A DNA stretch of 64,000 nucleotides from Tuctoria greenei (Eukaryota > Streptophyta > Magnoliopsida > Poales > Poaceae), in the NCBI GenBank assembly GCA_036927565.1, contig JAYESD010000001.1, positions 62,001 to 126,000 on the forward strand. Direction: 5' to 3'. A model generated the notes under the pieces. The model was given only the letters and a program-made list of their open reading frames with translations. It ran no database searches and was not told the origin of the DNA. Shown here one piece after another: positions 49,001 to 61,276 of the stretch. How positions within the stretch are numbered: the stretch's first letter is position 1; every line of letters begins with the position of its first letter. The translations under genes were made by a program, and so were the position numbers.

Positions 49001-52000
49001 CCCTGCCTACTCCTGACAGGCCGAATGACTTTGGCATCTTGAAAGTGTCTGATCAACTCTCAGAAGTAAGCTTTGAAATACTGTGTTTTTTTACGATTGA
49101 TTTGTTTTCAGTACTTCCATTTTCTGTGTGAGAATTCATTCTAAGTTTCCTGATAAACATTCATAGGAACAGTTACTCTCTTTCGCTCGAAGATTGAGGG
49201 ACTATTAACTACAATATCTTTTATTCTTCTCTCGATTTCCAGGAAAACCTCTTCTATACAGTACCAGCTGGGGCAATGATGTTGTACAGAGAGTCTGTTG
49301 AATCACTTTTTGAGTATCGTAAGGTGAAAAGAACCTTTAAGTACTCTAACCATTGTTTTTGTCTCCTAGTATTTTTTTCTATGGGAGTTCTTTTGGAATG
49401 TTGAACCAAATGTTAGACTGGCAATTATGTCATTATGTGTGTAAGCAACAAGGACTTGAGACAGTTTATCTCACTTAGTTACTCAATGGTCTTTATCCCT
49501 GAGATGCTACATTTTAAGTCATGAATCCAGGGACTAAATACCATGGTGTTTTACTTTTACTTTTATTTCTTATTAGTTAGTAGTCTTCACAGCTGCTTTA
49601 GTTTTTGGCGCGAAAGAAATTTAAAAAAGGTACTAATTTCAGAGGGCTAGCAACACTGAACTCATGGATGAATATGAGGCGTCCGTATGCGATTCTGCTG
49701 CAGGTAAAATTTACCAGTGCCCTAAAAATGTTATTGTGTTGTTTTGTACTTTGTATTATTGTAATGCATTTCCTTTTTGTTCAGATTTCCCTCGGGAGGA
49801 TACCTACGAGGAGGATGAAGGAGAGACATGTACTTATTTGTCTCCTGAAGCATTTGAAGGTGGTTTCATGTCAACAAAGTGTCACAAGAAGAAACACCAA
49901 ATGCATCAGAGGACTATTGGTGCAAGACAATACGAAATAGGTACGGACGTGCCTTATGAACCATTCTTGGAAAGCAAGTCAGGGAACCGCCCACTGTTAT
50001 CAAATGGCAAAAGATCTTCTTCTTCCCTTGCAGTTCCTGCAAAGCGCAGCCGTACAGCTGCTAGGCAGCGAGTTGTAAGCCCATTTCATGCCGGTGCCAC
50101 CAGAGCATCCCATGTCATAAGCAAGACAGATGCTTCAAGTGGAGACACAAACTCCCTCCAAGATGATGAAAGTTCATTGCATGGAGGGTCCTTGCTGCGG
50201 AGAAACATGGACTATGAATCAACGGTTGATTTTGACAGACATTTGTCTTATGATGCTTGCGAGGTGTCCACTAAGGCCAATAAGAAGAAAAAGTTCAATA
50301 ATCTGGGATACATGACCTCTCAAAATATAGCCGATTCCTCTGCTCCAGCTTCGGTAAAGGTTAATATCTTAAGCTTCCTCTGACCTCTGTGGTCCCTATT
50401 TTGTTGTTTGCATTATTTTCTCAAACCAAATTTGTTCCTATAGTTTCGGAGCCATATATATGATCAGAGAGTGCAAGTTGAGGGTTACGTGAAGAAGAGG
50501 CCAGAGAGTCACCAATATAACTTGAATGGAATCTGTGGTAATGTTATTCTCTATGTTTATAAAGAGTGCACACAGACTATGTCATGCTGGAATCAACTAC
50601 TCGCTCTTTACTTTCCTTGGGATACCACAAATAAGTCTTAACTGTATTGATTTTGTATGTAGCTGGAAATGGTGTACAGCATGCTTCTAAGAAACTTAAA
50701 ATGATGAAGCAAGGGATACATAATTCAGCTGAAGCTTCTCGGGTTGTATCACAGATGAGCAATATGGGAAATTCCGCTAGATTTGTAAAGATAATTGGTA
50801 ACAGGGAACGTGAGCGAAAATGTAAAGCACTTAAGGTATTATTATTTCTCGGTAATCATTGGTTCTCTCCGTTGGCGTAAGCATTACCTTTGTACCCTTG
50901 TCGCTTGGTAATTTAGTTGTCTCATTCTCCCGTGTTGCATCACGACTGTGTTGTCTACATTCGTTCCATATTTCATCAACATGGTAGAAATTTGATGTCC
51001 CATTTGCTACGTTTCACAGTCCTTGTACTTCTAGTATAGTACAGTAACACACTCCTGCCAATATATGTGTCCTTGGCCAGCTTAGTCCAGTCTCAGTTTA
51101 ACCAGGAAGGAAATAGCTGTAGTTTATATTTGTATTATGGGAAAAAGGAACAATATAAGGATTAATGTTTGCTAAAGAAACTAGAGGATAGTCTATGTAA
51201 GAAAAATATCATGTTTGGATATTTTTTCTACCATCTGCACTTTCATTTTATGGCTCATTTGTTGGTGGAATTGGTCGTTCAAGGTAGGCAGGTTTGCAAT
51301 ACTCATTATGGCATAAAGTCTGTGGGAGTTCTTCCCTAACAGCTGATGGTTCACGGTTTCCATTTTTTGTATGGGGAGCATAAGAATACTACGTAGATGC
51401 TACTCGAGATCTCTTGGAGTCAGACTTAAGTGTGGGGTAATCCATCCTGGAAGTTTGTTGTTGGATAAATTGTTTACCCACTCTCGTGATCCTTTCTATT
51501 ACCGTTTTTGCTTTGTTTGTGGGCATGTGGCGGCATTGTAGCATCAGAGTCATTGGAATCGTTTCTATTAAAGTTGCACTGACATGTTATACATTAAAAA
51601 AAAATCGACCAACCTAGGAGGAACTAGGTGGTATTATATTAAGAAGAAGATAGGTACCCAAATCGCATCCAAGAAGATTCGAACCTGGGTGGTCAGGTTG
51701 TACACCCACACCCTTAACAAACTGAGCTAGGCTCAGTTCCTGACATGTTATACATTTAAGCATCATGTTTTATGGACACATCCTGAGCAAGGTAGATTTC
51801 CTTCCCCATTGTGCTTAGTTTACTTATTGAAATGTTTTATGCTTCTACCTTCTAGCAGATGACTTCTAGCGATGGTTGGTCAAGCTTCGAGGATCAGGTA
51901 CCTCTGTTCCTGAAGTAGTATATTTGTTCTTGACTATGATTTATGGGAACTACTTATTCGTCTTCAATATTTCAGGCTCTTGTTGTCCTTGTTCATGATA

Positions 52001-55000
52001 TGGGTCAAAACTGGGAGCTAGTTAGTGATGCAATTAATAGCATTGTGCAATTCAAGGTAATTTTTATGTCTGATTTTTTTTTGCCATTATGTCCTTCCAT
52101 ATTATGTATGGTCTTGTTATATGGTCCCTGTTTGCTACTTTTGTCTTTATTTCTAATGTTTTATTAAATTTGTCACAATAATATGTCGCGGTTTCTCTGT
52201 TTAATCCTGTGGTATTAATTTGAGCTTACTTGCATTTTATGTATGTAGTCTGTGCATAGGCAACCTAACGAATGCAAGGAGCGCCACAAGGTTCTCGTGG
52301 ACAGAAGGTCTGATGATGGAGCTGATAGTGCAGAAGACTCATGTTCATCTCAGCGTTATCATAATCCATTACCAGGCATTCCAAAGGCATGCTCTCCTAA
52401 TACCTTGTTTTTCAGGCACCTTCTACTATGTGGCATGTATTTGGGTGCAACTCACACAATTGTGATGTCGAGACTTTTAGCCCCTGACATGCTTTCCTTT
52501 TTAATGGAGATGTGCATGATTTTGAATCTTAATATTCATTTCCATCAGGGTAGTGCAAGACAATTATTTGAACGACTTCAAGGACCATTCGACGAAGAGA
52601 ATCTTAAGGAACATTTTGAAAAAATTATACTAATGCAACAAGTGCATTCCAGACATAGACAGGTTCTTGTCTCTTAATTTTAGAAGTTTTTTTCTTGACT
52701 GGATTTGTTGGCATCTTTTTTATATTTATAATGGATTGGTGACTATTGCTGCACATCTGTTTTCTTCTGGTCCATTTATAAGAAGTAAGTTTTTTGTTTT
52801 TAGGTGAATTTACTAGTTACACGCTGTTCAATCATATTAACTTGAATGTTTCATGGTTCATGGAGCTATCAGCTATGTATATGAGCAGTTCTGATGTTAT
52901 ATAATTGTCCTAAACAAGGTTTTTTATGTTCCTTTACTCAAGACTAGTAAGGTTTGTTATCAGTGCATAGAACTGTCGGAAATGTCAGCTTCTCACTTCA
53001 GTAGAATACAGTTCTGCTTGTACAATAAACTTCAAGAAAGAAATTGGATAGGCAAAATGGGAGAAGATTGCAGAAAGCTATGAATTGAGCTCATCTTCCT
53101 CGAATAACAGCCTCAATCTTCCTTCTGTTCCTTTTTCTTTTGACTGGTAACCTTCTGTTGATAATATTATTCGTAGGGATTCTCAATGAGCTAGGCTCCC
53201 CCCGCCCAACATTAGTCCAAAACTCCAAGTCACCTTTCTAAATCTGAACTATTCTTTCCATTCTGCTGCAAACCAGTTATTTTCTCTCCCTTTGACTATA
53301 TTGCTGCAGTATCTAATGTTGCATTTCTCGTGTCTTCTTGTCATGAAGGGTAATAGCGAGGAGCTCAAGCCTATCATGCGACCACACAATTCTCATGTTG
53401 TCGCACTTTCACAAACATGTGTGAACAAATTGCCAGGGGGCATTTTGACGTATGTATTACCATTTTGAATTGTTGTTTTGAACTATTTTACCCCCATATA
53501 CATTGTTTAGTTAGTTTCTGTCATTACTAAATACCCATTGACCATCATATAACCATTAGCATTATGTTGATATCTAAACGTCACAGGCCATTTGATCTCT
53601 GTGATCCAACAAGTCCAAACATGGATTCGGTTACACCTGGTAGATTATCCCTGGGTTCTCATACAAATGGGTTAATGGTGCCAAACCATCAGGGTTCTTC
53701 TGAGCCCGCTACTCCTACATCAAATCTGAGTTCCAGGTTACCAGGTGCTCCTGGTATGGTTCTGGGCAACAATTTGCAGTCATCTTCAACATGGAATACT
53801 CATAGGTACTAATCAATTAGAGGTGTTAAACGGTGTGGTACATTATAAAGTATCTAATGCTGTTTTTTTTTTTGTGTCATTTCTGCTACAGAGATACTCA
53901 GAAATACGGTGTTCCTAGAGTTACCTCTTTACAGGGTGATGGGCAACCAAAGATTCAGTATAGCCAGGTGGTAAGTGACAGAAATTTTAAGCATCCTGGA
54001 GGTTCTGTACCTAGAGTATTTCCTAATGGGATTAATTATAGTGGTCATGCAATGCCTGGTGCCCAGATGGCAGGACTAAATCGAGGTATATCTGCATCCA
54101 AGGCAGGCTCTCCAAGGATTAGTGCCCCCGGAGGACTTGCAGTTTCATCTGGGAATTGGGTACCCAATAGTGGTCACCCTGGGGGCATATCTGGTCCTGG
54201 AAATTCAATTTTGAGGCGACGTGATTCTGTGCAGGTACTTCATGTCAGTTCCCATTTACCTTTCACATACTTCTAAGTTGCCAAAAATGCATGAAATGTG
54301 GCCATGCTTACTATATGTTTTCATTCTTGTAGCCTGGTCATAGTATGGAAGAACATCAGCAGTTGCCAGATATACACATGCAGGTTCCACAGAGAAGTAG
54401 CCACACCACCCATGTCAGTTGCATAAATCCACCATTGTCCAACGTTGCAGCATCTCCACCTGTTCAGTATCCCCAAGAGCCACACCAGATGTCACAATCA
54501 TTGCACATGTTTGGAAATCCACACCATTCTCAGATTCAAGAAACTAGTGCAAGCCCACAACAGCGATTGTATGCTTTGCACTTGCCTAAAGAAAGGCAAA
54601 CACAACAACATATGGTGCCCCAACAAAATAGTGATATTTCTGGAGCAAGTGCAGTATCCCGTGTGCATGTGCAAAGTGGCCAGCATATTGTGCAGCAGAA
54701 CCAAGGCTCTGCAGTCAGTCCAGTCCCTTGTTCACAACCACAGCATCAGCGACAGCAGGATCCACACAATCCCCGGGATGCCTCTTCATCTCCCAATCTG
54801 CCTACCAGTGTTACACTACAGAAGCAGAAGAAACAACAAGGTCAGCAGCAGTCTAGACAGAATCTACAACAAAGGAATCAAGGTAGTCAACAAGCTAAGC
54901 TTCTGAAGAGCTTAGGACGAGGAAACATGGTAATACCTCAGACTCAGATTCCCCCAGTTGATAATATGCCAGCTAATGCTGTTTTGACGAATTCAAAGAA

Positions 55001-55610
55001 AAATGTGCCTGACAAAAAACAAAATGGCCAAGGATTCCCACCTGCTAATACAGCACCAACTCCATGTACTCTTGAACCTAGGAATCAACCTATGTTTCCT
55101 CAGTCACTGAAGCAGGTGCCAGATATTGGTAACCAAAGTGGGATGCAGGGTTCTTCGAGTCAGACCCTATCAGATTCACAACAACCACTAAATCATTCTA
55201 AATCTACGTTGACCACACAGCAGCAGCAACACTTCCAGATGAGCTCTGAATGTGGGACAGGCACACATCCCAAACAATTCCAACACAATCAGAAGGTTCC
55301 AGCGACATCTGTTCCTCTGAGTCGAGATTCAGGCAGCTCTTTGGTTTCATCTGTGAACCAGCCGAAGTGTGAAGCACGTAATGTGGCTTCAGTTACCTTA
55401 TCATCTAATCTGCTTAGCTCTCCAAGCAATACATCTTTTGGGAATGAATCAGTATTACTATCATCTGCAGAAGAAGTGCTGCAAAGGCGAATTTCAAGTG
55501 ATTTTCCTACGCAAGTCCAGTGGAACATACAAGTTAGGCAGTCTCAACATCAGCAGGCACCAATTGTTCAAGGCAGTGTATATGGTCCTTCAAATTCTGG
55601 GTCAGGCTGA
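46006..55610 (+). CDS. EAF1: EAF1-type NuA4 histone acetyltransferase scaffold (HSA and SANT domains)
   Basis: Twenty coding exons give 1,796 aa with exact closure: 46006-46175, 46259-46313, 46402-46499, 46590-47799, 47908-48027, 48172-48426, 48880-49065, 49243-49323, 49643-49703, 49785-50359, 50444-50537, 50663-50835, 51859-51897, 51976-52056, 52249-52386, 52549-52662, 53349-53449, 53587-53805, 53892-54234, 54333-55610. A 5' UTR exon likely ends at 45354. The N-terminus (VREER..EYLAKGGNPLDFEF, ASPHGDSLESNDRPG) matches plant EAF1. The HSA domain is in exons 6-7 (SHWNFVLDEMAWMANDF). A SANT/Myb domain spans exons 14-16 (WSSFEDQALVVLVHDMGQNWELVSDAIN, RQPNECKERHKVL). The C-terminus is Gln/Pro/Ser-rich. 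EAF1 holds the plant NuA4 complex together for H4 and H2A.Z acetylation; Arabidopsis eaf1 mutants flower early. Exon 15 ends at a GC donor, and the 50359 donor has an alternative 6 bp upstream. Confidence 0.93.
48527..48730 (+). mobile_element. Non-LTR retroelement insertion with TTG-repeat tail, 204 bp
   Basis: It lies in the EAF1 intron between exons 7 and 8. It is flanked by a perfect 17-bp duplication AATGTATTGATGGGTTT at 48510-48526 and 48731-48747. The body is T/C-rich, then GTGGGTTTCATCACTAGCC and CCCCAATTTGCTTGGGACTA, ending in TTGTTGTTGTTG. That conserved end with a TTG repeat is typical of RTE-type LINE tails and SINEs that borrow them. No A/B box or coding sequence was seen, so it is either a 5'-truncated LINE or a LINE-tailed SINE. 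Confidence 0.75.
51596..51739 (-). mobile_element. tRNA-derived SINE, 144 bp
   Basis: It lies in the EAF1 intron between exons 13 and 14. It is flanked by a perfect 17-bp target duplication, CTGACATGTTATACATT, at 51579-51595 and 51740-51756. On the minus strand the head has an A box TAGCTCAGTTTG (51729-51718) and a B box GGTTCGAATC (51685-51676), the internal RNA polymerase III promoter of a tRNA. The 3' end is a run of nine T, as in the Au-SINE and p-SINE1 families of grasses. Confidence 0.88.
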
Positions 55611-56477
55611 TCATTAATTTACCTGTGCGTCACTTTCAGATGGTAACCCATCTTTCCTATGTAAAGTTATTGTACAGGTATGTGCTTTCCTGACTTGTTA
55701 CTTGTTGATAAACAGCTTGAAGTTTTGTCTGTACTTTTGGTATGTCCAGGATCTTAGACGAATATTGGGACCATTTGATTTGCTGATGATTTTTCTTTAT
55801 TCATCTCTTGCTAGGTGTCCGTGCTATGGAAGCCGTGGACGATACTGATGTTGATTTAACTTGGAGCTAATTGTAGTCAGTCACCTTAGGGTCGGGTGGA
55901 TATGTGTTTTCCTCCCAGCTTCTGAAGTTGGGATAAGTTGGAGCCTTGCGGGTTAGAATCTAGACGCCAAATCTGTGTTATTGTTGGTTGTAGCAACAGC
56001 AAAAAGAAAAGAAAAAAATGGGCCTAGACAGATGTTTTTGATACTCGGTCCATGCTTGGGAGCTCATGCTAGTTCATCTTTTGTATAGTCCTGGATGTAA
56101 TATAAATGATGTGGTGTTTGTTGTCCTGGTTGCACATGGCAGTGCTGGTATGTTTCTTCTTATATGCTTTATTAGTAATAAGAAAGCATGCCCAAAAAAA
56201 GGTTTTCTCGCATCGTATTATGATAGTATCTGAAAAAGCATTGAAGCCTCACGGTTTGTGCTGAAGAGAACTAGAATCAACGGCCAAGATCGGACGGAGA
56301 TCTACTCTCTAGTCTCTACCTACAGGAGTAATCAACGGCCGAGATCGGACTGGACACTGGAGGAGGAAGGAACTCCATCTCCATCTCCCCCTGTGCTCTG
56401 CTCTCCTACCTACCTCATCTCTCGCCTCCTCGGCAACGGCGGCTAGAGAGCTAGACCAGAGAGAAAGGGATCGATCC
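55611..56477. other. EAF1 3' UTR and intergenic region
   Basis: A probable intron in the EAF1 3' UTR runs from a donor near 55678 (ACAG|GTATGTG) to an acceptor near 55814 (TTGCTAG|GTGTCC). Beyond about 56110 is the promoter and leader of the small membrane protein. No other gene was seen. Confidence 0.5.
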
Positions 56478-57026
56478 ATGGCCGCCCACGGCACGCCCAA
56501 GCCACCCGACCCTGCGCCGCCGCCACCCGAGGCGAGGAGGAGCTTCATGCGCCGCATGTTCCCCTTCCTTCTGGCCGCCAACCTCTTCGTCGGAGGTACG
56601 TACGTACTTATTCCCATCTCATTCGTTCGCTTTCCTCCCTTCCTCCGATCTGGCGTTCCGGTTTCATTAAGAAGAAGCTCAGAAGTGAGTGCTCAAGTTC
56701 CTCAGTAACCACACCTTTCCTTCCCACAACCTGCAGTTTACGTACTCGTGCGGACCTACCACAAGGACTCGGGGGAGAAGAAGAAGGACGCTTCCGCATC
56801 CACCACCACCACACCGTCTGCTGACAAGCCCCTCGCCGCTGCTCCCACAACTCCCAGAAAGGTGCTCCCACCGATCCCCCAAGATGAGCAGCGCCAACTC
56901 TACAAATGGATGCTGGAAGAGAAGCGCAAGGTCAAGCCACGCAATGCTGCCGAGAAGAAGAAACTTGACGAGGAGAAGGCCCTTCTCAAGGAGTTCATCC
57001 GAGCGAAATCCCTCCCGACCTTCTGA
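56478..57026 (+). CDS. Small single-pass membrane protein of unknown function
   Basis: Two exons, 56478-56595 and 56737-57026, give 135 aa with exact closure. Residues 1-25 are Pro-rich and basic (EARRSFMRRMF). One hydrophobic helix spans about residues 26-46 (PFLLAANLFVGG..VYVLV). The rest is polar: a Ser/Thr/Ala linker, then PPIPQDEQRQLYKWMLEEKRKVKP and a charged helix ending IRAKSLPTF. The short basic N-terminus, single helix and charged tail suggest a mitochondrial or other organelle inner-membrane subunit. That is inference only; I do not recognise the family with certainty. Confidence 0.8.
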
Positions 57027-57897
57027 GCTCACCTTCCGATCTTGTGTGTCGTGCGTCATCTGAAATGTGGTTTGAGCCTGATTGCATTGTTACGTGCACA
57101 TTACTGTACTAGTAGTATCTCGTAAGCTGATGTCTCCGTGATTTCACCTCTCAAGTCCAATGCTGCTCGTGTGTAGATGCGAACTAGTATTTGCCTGTAT
57201 TGGTTTTTTAGAGATCCTTCAGGATACAACATAAATTTCTTCTGTTCCGTCCCCAGTCTATCAGCTTCTGTTCTGTGGATTTCCTGTGATGTGTCATCAG
57301 CTGCGACATCACAAAGATATAGAGTTTCACTCACTATCTGCTAAATGTGGAATAAATGGTAGAGGCTGCTTCTGGCCCCCAACCCTATTTTCCAGAACAA
57401 TTTTTTTGGGCCTAGGTCTGTGAAAGCAATATAGAAGGAGTGGAGCCCTTCCAGTGGTCCCAGAAGACCCGGTGGTTGCAGATAGACAGCCACAAGTCCA
57501 GCGCTCGCTCAAATAACATCCACCAGCTGGTGTGCCCTGTTCTCCTCTATGCTCTTGAAGATCAGAATTGGAGGGCTTTTATGCAGCACCGAGCAGGATG
57601 CCTGGCAGCATCCGCATCTCAGGCAAATTTTTCCGCCTCGTGATTTTAAATTTGTTTTACTCAAATATATCCAAAGAAACTACTCGTACTATCTTCTGTG
57701 GGAGACAAGAACTGTTTGGAATCATCTTTCTTCCTTTTTTTCTCTCTATCTCATTTCTACTATGCAGCCACTCAACGGCCAGCTACTCCACTGTTCTTGC
57801 AAGGTTTGGATCCCCTGTTACTACTTACTTACCTCTTTTTCCCTACCCAATTGCTAATATTGTCAACTTACGTATGTACATCGCATTTTGGATGTAG
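57027..57897. other. 3' UTR of the small gene and unresolved 5' part of the C2-like gene
   Basis: This must contain the promoter and first exon(s) of the following gene, but I could not find a start codon joined by consistent splice sites. Candidate pieces are around 57566-57640 (frame reading EGFYAAPSRMPGSIRISGKFF) and 57769-57804 (flanked by TGCAG and GTTTGG). Neither is firm. Confidence 0.4.
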
Positions 57898-60161
57898 TTG
57901 TTGTGGGCAAAAGAGAATACAATGGAAACATAGAGCAAGATGATTTATCTTTGTAAGCTCATTTTCATGTTTCCTTGTTTCATACTTGATTACTGCATCC
58001 TTCATTTTCAATGTAAAAAAAAAAACACTCAATCGCTGTTCCCCCTTTTCACTCCCATATGTATGTGTTGAAATTGCCTTTATTGCACGCAAAGGGAAAA
58101 TTCTAAGGTTTCTGACACCAAATACTTGTGTGCAGCCCAGTTACATCACTTCGAGAGAGCATGGTAATAATGCTGTACAACGCAGACAGGGAACTGATAT
58201 CAAAAACAGGTTTTGTGCACTGGTCCTGTTCTTGTATTGATCCTATCAGCACCTATTACTTGATATGTACTGTGTATCGCCAGAGTTGCAGACAAAAACG
58301 ATTGTTGAGTCAGGAACTATAGATGCAGTATTTACTCTTGACAGTGGTGGAGAAGTTATTCTTCAGTTGCAGTTCTTACTCAGTGATGATGACCGCAAGC
58401 GAATCCAAGAAATGGTAAGTTGGCTCCTTTCAGAATTTATTCATGAAAATTCCAGATGCAAATCTCTTGATGTTTTCAACAATACAAAATTTTATTTCTA
58501 TATAGAGAAGCTCTGCAATGAAACGAAAACAGCAAGAGCTGCTTGGGGATGGCTGTGAACTCAATTTCCCAGGTACGCTTGTGTCGTGCACTTGCTATTT
58601 TTTTTCCTTGACTGCAAGTACACATTTGGACATTGGTTGAACAGACTACACGTTATGTAATAGGCTGAATGTATGATATGTGGTGTAGTTATTTTCAGTA
58701 ATCTCCTAAGAGGCTAGTAATACTAGATATGCCTGTCAGCATTTCTTTAAGTTATATCGAGCTTCATGGAGAATCTGTGGCCCATATATCTGTGGAGTGC
58801 TGTGTGAACTCCATTAGAAACTTACCGGTTTGGCACCTTGAATTCTTTGCGTATGATCCTTCATTATCTATCCCATGTCTGTAAGTAATTGGAGTGTTGA
58901 AAGTGGTCAACGATGAAATGTGTGATTCACATGAAGATTATTCAGAATTTCTGGTTCTTAATCCTTACAGTGATATGCAAACTTTTCCAGACAGCCCATT
59001 GTCCAAACGGATCATAGAAAAGATCACCAACATTGAAAGCAAACGAGATCAAACTAAGCTGCAGAAGAGTCTTTCGCTGGGTGATTTGCAGGATAGGGTT
59101 ATCTTCTCTGGAATAGATGTGGATCCCCACATGAAGGTCTCAAGAGACTTGTTACTGCATAGTGGCGGCAGGAAGTTTGAAGATCCTGATGGCGCCAACT
59201 CCAAGGAAGGGCATGGTAAGCCAGATAGCAGATCAGGTAGTGCAGTGAAGAAGATGATAAGTGCCTTCGAAAGCTCCTCTTCGCAGGTTTGTTTACGCCC
59301 ACTCAACTACTTTGCTTATCAGTAAATAGATGTCATTTGTTCCCTAGCTAGATTCTGAGTGTTAGATTTTAGGTTGGAGCAACCTCCTAAGGGAGTGTAG
59401 AGTCAACGAGTTATGCTGACACTATTTTTCCTCGGACAGCAGTGTATTTCGAGCTCCGAGACTGGTGCCTCAGTCACTTGGAGTTCAGGCCGCAAAGAGA
59501 CAGTGAAAGCAGTTGTCCCTTTCGGTGATAAAGGTTCCAATGACAAATCAAGGAAGCAGGTCTCGTTACTAATAAAGCCTGTTCAAAACGGGGTGCCGAA
59601 TGCATCATATGAGCGAAGGAGCCGTCGGCCCAGCGGAGGAGCACGCAAGCAGAAGATGAGAGAGCACGATGAGTTGAGCCGAAGCAAGAGAAGATCCCAA
59701 GCGAAGCATCGGCGCTTCGTCGGTCCGTTTTCACTTGAGCAACTGAATTTGATGGGTTCCTCCAGAAGCTATCTCGAGTATCCTTTGAACTGTTTGGTTG
59801 CAACGTCAAGCACGTGGCTTCACCCTCATGTTTGCGTGACTAGTGCGAGCCGGGAGCTCAAATATCTTCTTGAGCTAGAGATGTTGAGCTCACACACGCA
59901 GATTAAGCATGCCGATAAGTCAGAGTTCCCTGCGGAGCAGAGCACGTTTGACGATAAGCTGGTTGGAAGGAGTGGTGGTTTCCCGGTTCTGAATCTGAAT
60001 GGGTGGTTGATACATCAGGTGTGTCCCTTGTTGCTGCCGTGTCGCGAAAGATAAGTACAGTATACTGACCGTGATGGTTGGTGTATGGATGGATGCAGGG
60101 TGTGCGTGCTGCCATTGTGGTGATCGCTTGCGGGGCTGTCTTCCTCAACAACAGTAGGTGA
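57898..60161 (+). CDS. C2-like-domain protein with C-terminal membrane segment (5' end unresolved)
   Basis: Eight consecutive exons keep one frame: 57898-57952, 58136-58209, 58284-58414, 58506-58572, 58895-59286, 59440-60018, 60099-60161. That is seven with firm splice sites, plus at least one missing 5' exon. The first four form a C2-like beta region (VVVGKREYNGNIEQDDLSF, SLRESMVIMLYNADRELISKT, TIVESGTIDAVFTLDSGGEVILQLQFLLSDDDRKRIQEM) ending in a basic helix (RSSAMKRKQQELL). The middle is polar and low-complexity (SKRIIEKITNIES, KKMISAFESSSSQ), followed by a basic Arg/Lys/Ser stretch. Near the C-terminus is a short conserved block (GGFPVLNLNGWLIHQGVRAAIV), then a hydrophobic segment (AAIVVIACGAVFLNN) that could be a tail anchor. 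Membrane or lipid association is inferred from this layout. I cannot name the gene. Confidence 0.75.
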
Positions 60162-60747
60162 AGAGGAACGGCGTTCTTTCGTGTTCCTTGTGATGGTGTT
60201 GCTCTTGATTGATTGCCTTGGCCCTTGGGAAGTTGGGATAACATAAAGCGCTGCTGTTGTGCTCTTGATTTATTTTCCATGCTTCTTTCTGAATTCTAAA
60301 GGAGAAATTGTTGTATGATTCTCTTCAAAAGAAAAAAAAAAGAAGGGGAGTGCTGACATCTGAAACGGTGAAACCCATCCCCTTTTTCCAACTGGAAAGC
60401 CACAGAACCAGTCTTCCACATGGGATTATTAAATTGAAGAACAAATAAAAGGATTACTAAATTAAATATATGTAGAATATAACATTGAAACTAAAAGAAA
60501 GGGAAGGTGTTGCTTCGTGGGCCTAATGTCGCTGGGTCGGCCCATAGCAGCTCTTTCTTTTCTTTTGGATAAAAGAAATAAAAGGAAAAGAAAAATAATA
60601 TCAACGTGGCCAATAAAAGAAAAAGAAAAATAATATCAACGTGGCCAAAGCTCCCCGGGAGGGAGACGGCTTCTTTTTTTTTTTTTTTTTTCAATAAGTA
60701 TCTCATCTCATCAGACCCGGGTGCAGAGCTCACCGGCGGCGACAGCC
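60162..60747. promoter_or_regulatory. Intergenic and VHA-C promoter with a tandem repeat
   Basis: It contains the previous gene's 3' UTR, then a 28-bp direct repeat at 60586-60613 and 60621-60648. Each copy includes ACGTGGC, the core of ABRE/G-box-like elements. A run of 18 T lies at 60674-60691, just before the VHA-C leader. Abscisic-acid or stress regulation would be inference. Confidence 0.55.
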
Positions 60748-61216
60748 ATGGCTACTCGTTATTGGATGATCTCGCTCCCCGTGCAGCAGGGCGGCGGCTC
60801 GCTGTGGTCTCGCCTGCAAGACTCCATCTCCCGTCACTCATTTGATACTCCGCTCTACCGTGTAAGCCTTCCTCCTCCTCCTATTAGCTACCTTTCCAGC
60901 CAATTCCAATGGAAACTCTCGTCGGCCTGCGCAGTTCAACGTTCCAGATCTCCGCGTCGGCACCCTCGACTCGCTACTCGCTCTCAGCGACGATCTCGTC
61001 AAGGTTCTCCTTCCTCGCTTATATCCCGATCTCCATCTCGATCCCGACCCCTTCTGCCTTCGATTTACCGGCGTTGTTATTTGCGCAGTCTAACGTCTTC
61101 GTGGAGGGCGTGTCGCACAAGATCCGGAGGCAGATCGAGGATCTCCAACGCGCCGGAGGGGTCGACACTGGGGCACTCACCGTCGACGGCGTCCCCGTCG
61201 ACACCTACCTCACCAG

Positions 61217-61276
<60 letters not shown>

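Noticed and set aside
51670..51735. A and B boxes considered as a functional tRNA gene
   Set aside because: No cloverleaf can be drawn, and the 17-bp duplication and T-run end show it is a SINE.
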